This document shows positions 1 through 11,338 of a DNA stretch of 64,000 bases, piece after piece. Source of the DNA: Rosellinia necatrix (lineage: Eukaryota > Ascomycota > Sordariomycetes > Xylariales > Xylariaceae); assembly GCA_021209875.1 (NCBI GenBank), contig JAGYVD010000003.1, forward strand, positions 3,782,001 through 3,846,000. The letters are read 5' to 3'. The number at the start of each line of letters is the position of its first letter. Positions within the stretch are counted from its first letter, which is position 1. The notes beneath the pieces are model-generated. The model was not told the DNA's origin. It did not search any database and saw only the letters and a list, made by a program, of their open reading frames with translations. A program made the translations under genes and the position numbers.

Positions 1-660
1 GGCGATGATCACACAACCGTTACCGACACGTTCCAACATCTCGCCGTGGCCGGGGCTGAAAAGAGCTTTGCTATTCCCAGAGTGGAATTCGAAAAGGAAG
101 CCGCGTGGTATGCGTCAAGGGTGCCCAACAAGGGAACCTTGGGAGGGCCTATCGGCCCGCCCCCGAGTCATGTACATGGATGGGAGGACGAATCCACGGA
201 CGACAGCAGCTCGTACAAGCACGTCCCTCTAACCAAATTAGCAAAGTTAACCGATCAGGAGCGAGCCAGATTTCTGAGTTACCAGCACAAGCGGGAGAGG
301 GGGACATTCGGGGGGCCAATAGGCCCACCCCCGGATCACGTCTCCGGATGGGATGGTGAATCCACAGACGATAGTGACCCGTTCAGGCATGTTCCCTTGA
401 CGAAGTTAAAACAGTTAGCTGCGTTGAAGGCCGCAGAAAATGCCAGAGACAATCCGATTGACCCGGCTAAGACTGTTGATGGAAAGGACATGGCTGGCAA
501 GCGAAGCCAGACAGGCCAAGCTGTAAAGGCAAAGAGAAAGAGAGGCACCAAGCAAGAGAAGAGTGCCCGGAAGCGAAGAGCTATAGAAGTGACAACAGAA
601 AGGCGACTGAAGGACACCAAGAAGAAAACACGAGGGGGTATCATTCGAGAGAAAAGCTAG
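1..660 (+). CDS. 3' end of an unrecognised basic protein with an internal duplicated motif (partial)
   Basis: The reading frame is open from base 1 (codons begin at base 1) to a TAG at 658-660, so this is the last 219 residues of a gene that starts to the left of the window. The first ATG inside, at 46, is not likely to be the start. The visible protein has two copies of a segment of about 41 residues, spaced 56 residues apart (bases 127-249 and 295-417). Each contains GGPIGPPP, then a HV-x-GW-x-x-ESTDDS core and ending in HVPLTKL. After the repeats comes a lysine/arginine-rich tail with nuclear-localisation-like clusters (KAKRKR, KSARKRR). I do not recognise the family. The basic tail suggests a nuclear or nucleic-acid-binding protein, but that is inference. 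Confidence 0.7.
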   Translation, partial: GDDHTTVTDTFQHLAVAGAEKSFAIPRVEFEKEAAWYASRVPNKGTLGGPIGPPPSHVHGWEDESTDDSSSYKHVPLTKLAKLTDQERARFLSYQHKRERGTFGGPIGPPPDHVSGWDGESTDDSDPFRHVPLTKLKQLAALKAAENARDNPIDPAKTVDGKDMAGKRSQTGQAVKAKRKRGTKQEKSARKRRAIEVTTERRLKDTKKKTRGGIIREKS

Positions 661-1114
661 ATGATTAGAATAAAATGAGCCAGCAACGAACGTTTCGAGT
701 TTTGGGTGGTCGGAACGTACGTCCTATGTAGTGGACATTTCGACGACGGGAAACCGTAACGTTGGCATGGTTGTATGGGAGTTAGTGAAGGATAGTAGGA
801 GTAGTAGGCCGGTATGTGAAGTTCAATTGGCGTATTTGTTAGATATCCCTAAAGCATTTTCATTTCTCATACCTAAGGCACATGCACATGCACATGGCCT
901 ATGCCTTGAACTCTCAGACTGTAGCATCAAAGTTTGTGGAGGAATCGCTTGTCCCAGATTAAGCTTAGTATTAAGCTTAAGTCCCACCAAACGACGACCA
1001 ACATACAGTATGACTTGCAATAGTCTGAATACAAGGATACGAAATATAGATTGTTATGGGAGAGAATATTGGCCCTATTGTGTACAAACCGTAGAGCAAG
1101 CTAGCTGACAATAT

Positions 1115-1159
<45 letters not shown>

Positions 1160-1999
1160 AATGAAACATAAACAGATGATTAATTGAAAAATTCAACATC
1201 CAAAACACGACATGGAAGCCGATTCACGGCAACTGGTTCTGGAGGACAAACTCGTGATCTCTTGTGTCGAGCCTTGCTTGAAGAATCAAGATTAAACATC
1301 TGATCTCGTTGATTGACCAAGGTAACGTGCTTAGTATGACATACTCGGCCAACGTTGCCAAGAAGCATCGAGATGCCGAGCGCTAAGTAGCACTGTGAAT
1401 TTACCAATGGGAAAGAGGAATAAATGAGGAACACGACGCAATGAATGCGGGTGCTAGAGCATCTTCAATTAAGCATTGCCTTTTATGGTAGGTCACTTGT
1501 GTGCGGCATGAGGCTGCTAGTCTAGAAATCGTCTAGCTCGATGAACTCCAGTGCCTGGAGCCGAGTACCCCACATCCCTTTTAAGACCCACCTCAATCTG
1601 CAGGACAGCCTGCAGGGTCCGATACTCGGCTGGTGGTCCTAGCACGGTTCTGTCGTCATTGTCATTGGGTGGATGAAAGTTGTGGTCGCGAAAAAAAAAA
1701 AGTCCCATGAGCAAGGCACTTGGACCGGGAGGAGGACCTCCCCTGTCAATTACCTATGTAATTGGGGGACTCTCTAAGTTGGGATTTCAATCCCTCTCGT
1801 TTGTCATGCGTCTCCTCTTCTTCCATTCTCTGTCGACACAGCCCTGCATCGCGACTTTTTTTTTTTTTCTTTTTTTTTTCCTCTCATCCCCCCGTCTACT
1901 AATAAACTCGACATCTGTAGATCTTAAGGAATGACACTGCGGACCTCGCATTATCCGTCGTCCCCCATCGCTGCCGTTCTTTGATCCCCAGCCTTTCCA
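661..1999. other. Intergenic spacer with CT microsatellite and pyrimidine tract
   Basis: No supported gene. It holds a pure CT dinucleotide run (1119-1156) and a T-rich pyrimidine tract (1856-1880) about 120 bp upstream of the SAP30-like start, which is typical of fungal core promoters. Short ORFs here have no recognisable content. Confidence 0.6.
1119..1156. repeat. (CT)n microsatellite
   Basis: Nineteen uninterrupted CT/TC dinucleotides directly after a short (AT)n stretch, between the first partial gene and the SAP30-like gene. Confidence 0.95.
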
Positions 2000-2635
2000 A
2001 TGCCACCGGCAAAGTCGAAAGTGATCCATGACGACGCAAAGTCGGACACGGCGAGCCTTAAGGAACGAAATGGCCATAGTTCTAAGGACACCCATAAGAC
2101 CAATGGCAAGCTACAGCGTGTAGCCAGCTCAACAGGATCGCAGTTGAAAGAGGCAACCACTGCCAAGGCCCCGACAGCTGCAATGACACCACCTGTGCTA
2201 CAGCCTACAATTACTTCAGGGGTAAGCAAGCCTGTCGGTTCCGAGTCTCTCGCAGTTTGCTGTGGATAGCATGTCTCAGTTCAGCTTGTGTTGATATTCC
2301 CCTTTCAGCTTCAGTGGTCGACCTTCGATCGCGACGTCCTGCACGAGTACCGCCGTGAATACCGACTCGACACCCCGACCGCCTTCTCTTCCGCGTATCG
2401 ACATTGGGTTTTATCGCAATCCTCTGTCGGCCGACGATCCCCCACGATGGCGCGACGAGCGCAATTCCGACGCCAGAGCAAAGACGATCTTGCCAAGGTT
2501 GTGCGGAGGCACTTCAACGCCGTTGGCGTTCAGGAGAACGACGTTATTGTCGAGTTCTTGCACAAAGTGAGGAATCCCGGTGTCGTCAAGCCAAGGAGGA
2601 ATAAGGAGGCACCACACTCGTCTCCCCTCCCTTGA
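2000..2635 (+). CDS. SAP30-like Sin3-binding subunit of a histone deacetylase complex
   Basis: Exons 2000-2221 and 2309-2635 give 183 residues; the 87-bp intron has a GTAAGC donor and a TTTCAG acceptor, phase 0. The N-terminal half is low-complexity (Lys/Ser/Thr-rich). The C-terminal half has the layout of the SAP30 Sin3-binding domain: W-S-x-F-D-x-x-x-LHEYRREYRLDTP, then a GRRSPTMARR segment, then a helix ending in RRHFNAVGVQENDVIVEFLHKVRN. In the known family this domain docks on the PAH3/HID region of Sin3 in the Rpd3/HDAC1 corepressor, a nuclear function. The second intron boundary is ambiguous: a second in-frame AG lies 6 bp downstream (2313-2314). I base the family call on pattern recognition of the ascomycete SAP30 domain; an alignment would settle it. 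Confidence 0.72.
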
Positions 2636-3670
2636 TAGGCCGAGCAGGGGAGCATTACGAATAATGGACTATAAATTGGGTGCTTCGGTGGCTGGATTGC
2701 AGCACCGTTGGATCATTACAGATGCGCATATGCATATATATCACTATGAGCATTCAATCTGGCGCGAAGGGGCTGAAATGGGGACGAAAGCATACCCGCA
2801 CCCTCGCGTGGTTATTGGTGCATATCGCATTTTCATCCGGAGTTTTCAGCGGCTGATGGATTTTCTGCTCATATTTCGGAGGGTTGGGGACCGACGAACT
2901 CATGACCTTTTTGCATGTCTTCCATTCATGATGGAAAGGGAACCTGGGCTTGTATTTTACACCGGTATAAGGTACTTAAGTATCTACTTATAGAATAGCT
3001 ACTTACGTAGGTAGGGTGATGAAGACTTTGAACACATTATTGCGAAATGCTGTCTACCCAAGCACTTTATCTTATCTGCCTATCTACTACCTACCGTAGC
3101 TACCTACTTAGGTACCTACCTATAGTAGTAGTAGTATTAACGTCTAATCTAAATGTACCTACCTATAGGCTATAGGCAGGCAGGTAGGTACGGCATACAA
3201 ATACACACTTGGTGCTTGCTGGACCCACATGGCCCGGGCCTACCTACTGCGTACAGTAATGCAAAGCCAAAGAGTTGGCCAATCATAACCTGATAGGTAC
3301 CTACCCACCTACCGGCGCCTTCGATTTTGTTACATACCTAGGTAGTACCTATGAACGTAACGACATCTATCTTATCTTATCTAAAGCCCGATGGACGGCT
3401 GCTGTCAAGTCGAGAAGTTTCCCGACTGCTCGGCATTCGCTGGAGCTACCAGTCTTGGCAGCGGCGCTAGTCGTGAGAAAAAAAATGTTGGAGCGTCATC
3501 GCCTTGCAACTAGATATTGGGAGGTTCTTCCTGTTGACCAATTTACCCTACGTTACTTATTAGCCAGGAAGCCCCCCACTCTATCTGGCACTATACTCTC
3601 TCTGCCATAGATATGTCATAAGTTGCTATACCTATCGAGCTTTCTTTTCCTTCCGTTAGGAGTGATCGAG
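2636..3670. other. Intergenic spacer with CCTAGG/GGTA repeat cluster
   Basis: About 1 kb between the SAP30-like gene and MDJ1. From about 3000 to 3350 it is dominated by TACCTA/TAGGTA words in both orientations, including a 28-bp stretch (3124-3151) repeated exactly at 6651-6678. No gene is supported. The last about 100 bp should hold the MDJ1 promoter. Confidence 0.6.
3000..3350. repeat. Palindromic TACCTA/TAGGTA repeat cluster
   Basis: Dense, degenerate copies of ACCTACC and GGTAGGT joined head to head through CCTAGG or GTACCT palindromes. The same family fills spacers elsewhere in the window. Confidence 0.8.
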
Positions 3671-5419
3671 ATGAATTCCAGCGTTTTCGCCAAGGCCGCG
3701 CTGCCGCCGCGCATGCTTTCTCCTGCTCAGATATGCCGAAGGCAACGGTTACGAAACGGTTTGCGGCACGGCAAAGCTCCGAATCGCTCAATCTCATATC
3801 TGCCAAAGCAAACCGGAAAGCCGCTCGCCCAACCCTGGCCTTGGGGCCCTGTCCAAGGACGGGTGAGTATCTCTTGTTTGAGCGCCTGATGGCCTGCCAA
3901 AGCTAATCACGGCACACCGCACAGTCATTTCACGCAACGTCGAGCGCTCTCGCAGTCAAAGATCCGTACAAGGCTCTCGGGGTCGGAAAATCTGCGTCGC
4001 CTGGCGACATTAAGAAAGCCTACTACGGTCTGGCAAAGAAATACCACCCCGACACTAATAAGGATCCCACGGCCAAGGACAAATTTGCGGAGATTCAATC
4101 GGCATACGAGATTCTGACCGACCCGAAAAAAGAAAGAACAGTATGATCAGTTCGGGGCGGCTGGTTTTGACCCCAACAGTGCACCTCACCCAGGAGGCGG
4201 TAACCCTTTCAGCCAAGGAGGTCCCTTTTCGGGATTCGGATCAGGAGGAGGCTTTGGGGCCAATTTCGATTTTGAAGACCTGTTTAACGCTTTTTTCCGG
4301 TGGGAGAGGTGGTTTTGGGTCAGCTGGGGGTCGCGGTAGGAATCCCTTTGGAGACGAAATTTTGGTCGGGGATAAGATCGAGGTGCAAGCGAGCATATCA
4401 TTCATGGAGGCGGCAAAGGGTACGAGCAAAACGATTACGATATACCCCTTGGATACATGCGGTACTTGTGCTGGCAGCGGCTTGAAGCCTGGAACGAAAA
4501 AAAGGGAGTGCAGGTCATGTGGTGGTACGGGCACCCAGGTGCATTTCATGCAAGGAGGTTTTCAAATGGCCTCAACTTGTTCCACTTGTAGAGGCACTGG
4601 CCAAGAAGTTCCCCGAGGCTCAGAATGCAAGACTTGTCACGGAGATGGCGCGGTTAAAAGCCGTAAGACTCTCGTCGTTGATATTCCTGCAGGCATTGAG
4701 AATGGTATGAAACTTCGATTGGATGGCGAGGGAGACGCCCCCGTCACTGGTGGTACGGCCCCCCCTGGCGCTCGAACGGCAAAAGGGGATCTTTATGTTA
4801 TAGTGAGAGTCGCGCCCGACTCGAAGTTCAAGCGTGCGGGCTCGGATATCTTGTACACGGCCAGCATCCCCGTAACGACCGCTATGTTGGGTGGCGAAGT
4901 GACGATCCCTACGTTAGACGGCGAGGTAAGCGTCAACGTGGTATCAGGCGTAAGCACGGGAGACAAGATGACTATCAGTGGTATGGGAATGAAGCAACTG
5001 GGCTCGCGAGATGCTGGAACCGGCGACCTCCGGGTTGAATTCCGCGTAGTGATGCCAAAGTATCTTTCCGAAAACCAGCGGACACTTGTGGAGATGCTAG
5101 CCGACGAGATGGGCGATAAGTCGGCCAAGAGAGTCATGAATGTTAAGATGCCAGGGTGAGTAAAACAGACCGAGCAGCTCGGGGAAGAGGCAAGAGAACT
5201 GACGGACAATACACAAACTCCAGGACTGCATCTCCGGGGCCCAAAGAGGCAACGAGGGACGACGATCCGGTGACGCACCAGAACGAGGGATTCTTGAAGT
5301 CAATGTGGCACAATTTAACGAACCACCCGGCTCATCGCGGCCCAGCAGCAGGACCTACGGAGGAAGAAAAGCAGCAAGAAGACAAGCCATCTGGAGCCAA
5401 GGCTGATAAGTCGAAGTGA
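3671..5419 (+). CDS. MDJ1: Mitochondrial DnaJ/Hsp40 chaperone Mdj1 (two frameshifts as sequenced)
   Basis: Co-chaperone of mitochondrial Hsp70 in the matrix. Exons: 3671-3862, 3925-5155 and 5224-5419, separated by a 62-bp intron (GTGAGT...CACAG) and a 68-bp intron (GTGAGT...CTGACGG...CCAG). The N-terminus is Arg/Ser-rich without acids, as expected for a presequence. A J domain follows (ALGVGKSAS..., HPD in YHPDTNKD), then a Gly/Phe-rich linker, four CxxCxGxG zinc-binding motifs ([32 protein letters not shown]) and the C-terminal substrate-binding domains. The frame shifts by +1 near 4126-4135 (A-rich run right after the J domain) and by +1 again near 4291-4298 (run of six T then CC). Conserved sequence ([21 protein letters not shown]) lies in the middle frame. 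Allowing for both shifts the protein is 538 residues, normal for the family, and all splice sites are intact. Confidence 0.9.
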
Positions 5420-7812
5420 CCTACGACACAATAGGCTGGAATTAAGACGGATAATTCCCGGCGCCGAGCAATATGTACCATATCTACGAAGCCGGATTGA
5501 CATACACTGTACACACATCTTTTGGTTCTTTAGAAGGGGGGGGATTGTGATGACTGGCCATGCATGAAGCGGTGTTGGCGGCGGGCAACCAGCCCTCAGG
5601 CGTTTCAATCCTTTTTGGTGGGAAATTAGACGATCGAGCCGCCTAGTGCTGCGGCAATCTTACGGGTGGGAGTACCTACTGATGAGAACTGGGACGCGGG
5701 ATCTATTCGAAATACCGTTCTGCCTTGTATTTTGTCCTCTGTATACTATTACCCGACGCACTTGAAGTAGCGACTCATGGGCTTGGCCATCGCGGCGTGC
5801 CGAAAGCCACTCTCCTCATTCAAATACGGTAATATAATCAATCCCATCACTCTAACCCAGACACTATTTCCATGCTTCGCTACCGCAATACGTTTGGGCT
5901 GTAGCCTAGGCACCAGGTTGGGCCTAGTAAAGTGTGAGGATCGTGCCCTGCGTGAAGATGCTCATGCTAATGCAGGTGATGCGGAAGCCGTCACGAAGCC
6001 GGCGGTGATTGGGAAACTCATAGGTGGCCGCAGAATAGGCCACCCATCAGGTCGGGGCCGGGCCAAGCTGCGATATCGTGCCTACATGCAGATTGAACGA
6101 GTCTGCTGCCAGGAAAGAAGAGATCCAGCCCTGCAAGGAAGATCCCTCCTTCGGACCCGGACCGTGATACCCCAGACGTAGTGTAATCAGTACACACCAC
6201 CTCTAGGTCGGTCCTATTATGTGTGCAGTCTGCGGCGCCCCTCTCAACTTCTCTGATCCGTCAAGTATCACGACCTAGGTAGGGACCGTCCTCCCCCGTC
6301 CTCCCTACCTAGGTAGTAGCGTAAACAGGGAAGTTATTAACTTGAGACTTGGCATGAAGCTTACGAACCAATCCTGGGCCGTAGACGGGTTCTCGAATGC
6401 CAGCCGAGATGATCACTTGGCGTACACATGATGCTACGGACCAATGATTGATAACGTATGGTGTGTGGTGTCTAGTGTGTATGTTTATTTCTCGGTTTAT
6501 TTATTGGCGCTTTTGGGGAAGAAAGGTGAGGTACCCCAACGACTGGAATACAGTGAATTTATAAAATGTTATCGTGTTACCTGACTTACCCTACCTACGT
6601 GTACTAAGTGCCTACCTACCTAGGGTATGTACGTAGGTAGGTACCTAGTAAGTAGTAGTAGTATTAACGTCTAATCTAGGTGAAGGTACCTAGTAAGGAT
6701 ACTTAGGTGCTTACCTCTGGCATGGTTGCGAGAGTCAACCAGAGTTATCCCAGTTATGTATGGTATACCAAGTATACGTAGTAGAGCGGTAACTAGATGC
6801 TAGCTACCTCGCAGTACCCGCTCAAGAGCCTCTGGACACAGGTACCTACCTAGGTTCTACCTACCTAGTAGATGAAGTAAAAACCCATTTACTAAGAGGG
6901 GTAATGTGGGTACCTGTTACCTACCTATATCTAGGTGCCTGCCCGAGGTACTTACCCCGCCATCTATTGGACAGGTGTAAGCAACCTGAGATGACGAGTT
7001 GGTGTACGTACCCCATAGGTACCTCCTACCTTACCAGCTGCTAGCTGCCTACAGTACTCTCTTCACCACACGGCGCCTAATGATACTTACCAGCTCAACA
7101 GCGGCTACCACATTGCCCAACTCCAATACCAATACAACCTCGTCTGGCAAATTCGTCTGCCGTCTGCTGCCCGACCCCGTGCCTTGCGTTATCCGTGGAT
7201 TATGCGCCCGGCGTAGCGATTCGTAAACGCGCTGCATGGTACTCAGGCAGCTCCATGCGTCATCTGACTAAATGCTGATCCGCATCCTTCAACACCCAGT
7301 TCTCGGGTAGCCAAATCGACTCGACCATTACCCGTTCGTCTACCTACTCCAGCTGTTATCCACACAACTCGTTTTTGCATGCCGCTTTCCCCTACCTCAG
7401 CCCCTCGGTCAGTCTTCTGGATCCATAGTCCAGAATGAGAGGCATGGTACGGACCAGTCTGTAAAGCTGGAGAAGCGCCGCGACGACCAACTAACTGCTG
7501 GAGACCCGAGACAGCGTGGCAGAGGCCACCTACCTCCACCACCTAACTTACCGTTGTAGAGACGAGGACAGTAGCTGCCAGGAATCATCCCCTCGTCACC
7601 TCGTCACGCACAACCCCACACCCTGGTCGCTTCTGCTATCCCTACCTACTGCGTGCGATTTCGCTTCTTCGATCCATATCTCACCACCCTCCGAAACCCT
7701 GAGCCCCCGAGCCCTATGAGCAGCTAGCCGAGGACTCGTGAGCACCGACTTCTCAGAGCGCAAGCTCTTTGTTCGCGCGTCTCGTGTTCTTGCTAGCCAA
7801 GACTCCCCCAAT
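5420..7812. other. Intergenic spacer, repeat-rich
   Basis: About 2.4 kb between MDJ1 and BRO1. The part from 6270 to 7040 is packed with CCTAGG/GGTA palindromic repeat words; 6651-6678 duplicates 3124-3151 exactly. The last about 600 bp is C-rich (pyrimidine-biased) and probably contains the BRO1 promoter and leader. No gene is supported; the longest ORF (5777-6181) shows no recognisable content. Confidence 0.6.
6570..7040. repeat. Palindromic CCTAGG/GGTA repeat cluster
   Basis: Many copies of TACCTACC and GGTAGGTA, joined by CCTAGG, with TAG trinucleotide runs. Includes the 28-bp exact repeat also found at 3124-3151. Confidence 0.8.
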
Positions 7813-10800
7813 ATGACACAAACGCCTATGCTCTCGGTGCCTCTCAAGGCCACCAACGAGATCGATTGGATCACACCGCTCAAGAGGTATATCCGCGAAA
7901 CATATGGGGACGACCCCGAACGCTACGCCGAACCATGCGCTGCCCTCAATCGGCTGCGGCAGGATATGAGAGGCGCCGGGAAAGATAGCACCGCTGGGAG
8001 GGATCTGCTGTATAGGTATTATGGACAACTGGAGCTGCTAGACTTGCGCTTCCCGGTTGATGAGCAACACATCAAAATATCCTTTACATGGTATGAACCC
8101 CATTATCTTGCGTCTTTGCGCGATGCCCTGACCTTATTATATAGGTTCGATGCTTTTACCCACAAGTCAACTTCCCAATACTCCCTAGCCTTTGAGAAGG
8201 CTTCCATTATCTTTAACATTTCCGCTGTTTTATCTTGTCATGCCGCTGTGCAAACCCGTTCCGAAGAGGCCGGTCTGAAGATGGCATACCACTCCTTTCA
8301 GGCCTCTGCCGGTATGTTCACGTACATAAACGAGAATTTCCTACATGCGCCATCCTCGGATTTAAGTAGGGACACCGTTAAAACGTTGATATCAATAATG
8401 CTGGCACAGGCTCAAGAGGTCTTCCTGGAGAAGCAAGTTGCGGACCAGAAGAAGGTGGGGATGTTAGCGAAGTTGTCTAGTCAAGCTGCATATCTATATC
8501 AACAGGCGCTCGAGGGTGTACAGGATAACGTCAACAATGGGATCTTCGAGAAGATTTGGCTGCTTTTCACACAAGTATGTCCCATGTTTTCGTACCCGCG
8601 TGGGCACAAAGGAGAACAAAACTCGTGGATTCTAATTAGCTTATAGATCAAAGCCGGTCTCATGAGTGCCAACGCGCAGTATTACCAGGCCCTCGCTGAT
8701 GAAGACGCAAATTCATATGGTGTTGCCGTGGCGAGACTGACTGCAGCAGAAGTGCAAGCGAGGGAGGCAAACAAACAGGCCAGTACCTTTCCAAGCTCAC
8801 CATCACCAGGCTCCAATTTAAGCTCCGACACAGGGCTTATACTGGCTGATATTACAAAACGAAATTTGACGACGATACAAGACAAGCTGAAGGGCATGAT
8901 AAAGGACAATGATTATATCTATCACCAACCGGTACCCGCTGAAGCTAGTTTAGTTCCCGTGCCCAAGTTGCCGGCCGCAAAACCGATCCCTGTGGGCGAG
9001 CTGTACGCCGGCCAAGATATACAACGAATCATTGGCCCGCCTTTATTTGCCAAAATTGTCCCTTTTGCCATTACCGAGTTGGCGAGTTTGTACGACGAGG
9101 AGAAAGCGAAACTAGTACGCGCTGAGACAGAGAGAGTGGATATGGCCAATAGCGAAATGGCGGCGAGCTTAGATTACCTTAGGCTGCCGGGGGCATTGCA
9201 GGTGTTGAAAGGCGGCATCGATCAAGACATACTACCAGACGAGGATTTTAGGACCTGGTGCGATGATGTTGCGGGCCACGAAAATCCGATATCGATATTC
9301 GACACCTTAGGGATAGACAAAGACGCTATCGTAAACGTCTTGGAGCGGTGCTCAAAACAGCTGGATATGGAAGAGAGTGTATGTGAGAAAATGAGATCAA
9401 AGTACGAGAGCGAATGGACGCAACAGCCCAGCTCTCGGCTGACTACAACCTTGAGAGGGAATATACGAAATTACAGGGAAGCATTGGACGAAGCGGCGAG
9501 GAGCGACGGGCAATTGTATGGGAAGTTCAGGCAAAACGAGTCTGATATTGAGCAGATGCGACAAGCAGCCCAGCTCGGCGAGGTTGATATTCTCTTCCAG
9601 AATGCGGTCCGCAAGATTAGAGCGAAATCAAGTAACTCGAGCAGTCCAGCTACCGAGCAGCCGAATCTGCTGGATGCCGACTTCGAGGATGGAAGTCTAA
9701 GTGTCGCGCAGCAGATCGCCCGAGTCGAGGATATCCTTAAGAAGTTGAATCTAGTAAAGAGGGAACGCAACCAAGTGTTGAAAGATCTTAAAGAAAGGGT
9801 AAGCCTTGCGGGTTTAGTTTACTTGTAGGAGTTTATTGACCGCGACGTCAGGTTCACAACGACGATATCTCCGAGATATTGATCCTAAACAAGAAGGCGA
9901 TATCAAACCACGAAAACGAGTTGTTCCAATCCGAGCTAGAGAAGTTTCGGCCACACCAGAATCGCCTCTTGCAGGCGAATCACAAGCAATCCGCAATAAT
10001 GAAGGAATTAACCGCATCGTTTAATAACCTTCTTCAAGACAAGCGTGTGCGCGCTGAACAGAGCAAATATGAGACCATACAGAGACAAAGGAACTCTGTA
10101 GTCAACAGATTCAAAAGAGTGTATCAGGAATTTCTAGATCTTGAGTCGGGCTTGCAGAGTGCGAAGAATTGGTATAGCGAAATGAAAGAGACCGTAGAGA
10201 GCTTGGAGAAGAACGTTGAGACTTTCGTCAACAACAGAAGATCGGAAGGCGCTCAATTACTCAACCAGATCGAGCAGGAAAAGGCAGTGAATCAGAGCTC
10301 CCAAGCGGAGATGGAGCGTGAGAGGTTGCGTGGATTAATGGAGCGCATGTCTGTCGACCCAAATCATTCCTCGCCATCCTCAAACTCAGGACAGCCACGA
10401 GGGACGCCTACACCGCTCCCCCTTAATGCTCCACGGTATCCTCAAACCAACTTTGCTGGCCATTACCAGGTCCCCAGCTCGCCTCCTCCCAACCAAGCCA
10501 ACTACCCTAGTTTCTCCAGTCCCCCGCCGAACAGCACATACACACCCGCGCCTCAGCAATCGTATACCATAAATCCACAACAAAGCGGCCAGCAATATGC
10601 CCAAGCCACCTACAACCCTAGTAACTGGGGACGCAATCCTGGCCCAGTATCGCCGCCACCGTCACAAACAAGCTTCGGGCTTAACGCCCCTGGTAGAGGA
10701 CCGGCGTCGCCACCATCGACCCAAACCTCGTTCGCGCCTAATCAGTACAGCACGTACGGAAACCCGCAATCTCAGCAGTTTGTCCCGCCGGGCTTCGTGC

Positions 10801-10982
10801 CACCACCACCCCCTCCCGGGCCGCCTCCATTGGGGCCGCAACAGACTATCCATTACCGGCAGCCCCAACAAGAATATCAATACGCCGGACCACAAGGCGC
10901 TGGATCAACTGGCGCGCCGCCAAGGCCTGCTCAGCAGCAACAGCCACAAGACCCGTGGGCTGGCCTTAGCGCATGGAAATAA
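7813..10982 (+). CDS. BRO1: Bro1/Vps31, ESCRT-III-associated BRO1-domain protein
   Basis: Class E vacuolar sorting factor: binds Snf7 on endosomes and helps recruit the deubiquitinase Doa4 during multivesicular-body sorting. Exons 7813-8090, 8145-8574, 8647-9798 and 9852-10982 give 996 residues, close to other fungal Bro1 proteins. The N-terminal BRO1 domain begins PMLSVPLKATNEIDW and contains RDLLYRYYGQLELLDLRFP and SQYSLAFEKASIIFNISAVLS. A central coiled-coil V domain follows (about residues 400-730), then a Pro/Gln-rich tail with PPPPPPGPPP that ends DPWAGLSAWK. The ATG at 7813 is chosen because it begins the conserved N-terminus; the upstream in-frame extension starts only at GTG. Introns are 54, 72 and 53 bp, all phase 0 or 2 with good sites. 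The first intron (8091-8144) is a multiple of three without stop codons, so a simple ORF call runs through it. PalA/Rim20, the other fungal BRO1 protein, begins differently. Confidence 0.93.
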
Positions 10983-11302
10983 ATTCAGGGCTTCTTCCCT
11001 GTTTGGAAGAACTGAAGTCTGAGGAGATTTCGACTGAGGCATGCAAAACTCGTTAAATTAGAAAAGGAATAAATGCTGTTATTGAGTCGAATTGACATTA
11101 TCTCGACCATAATTACAATATTAACGCCTATCCGAGAGCCAGGGTTACTAAACCTGCGAGTCTATTCTGCAGCCCAAACATAACCAGCGGCAAGTAGTGG
11201 CAGAAAGTGATTATGGATTTACCGCGCACAGCGACATAACTCGTGGATAGTCAACGCCCATTAGTCATTATCCAAACCATAGGCCACTTATTTGCTAGTT
11301 AT

Positions 11303-11338
11303 CTTTTATTTTTATTTTTATTTTTATTTTTTTTTTTC
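11303..11338. repeat. (TTTTTA)n microsatellite
   Basis: About five TTTTTA/TTTTAT units followed by a T run. Similar hexamer runs occur at 47768-47804 and 55961-55985. Confidence 0.85.
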
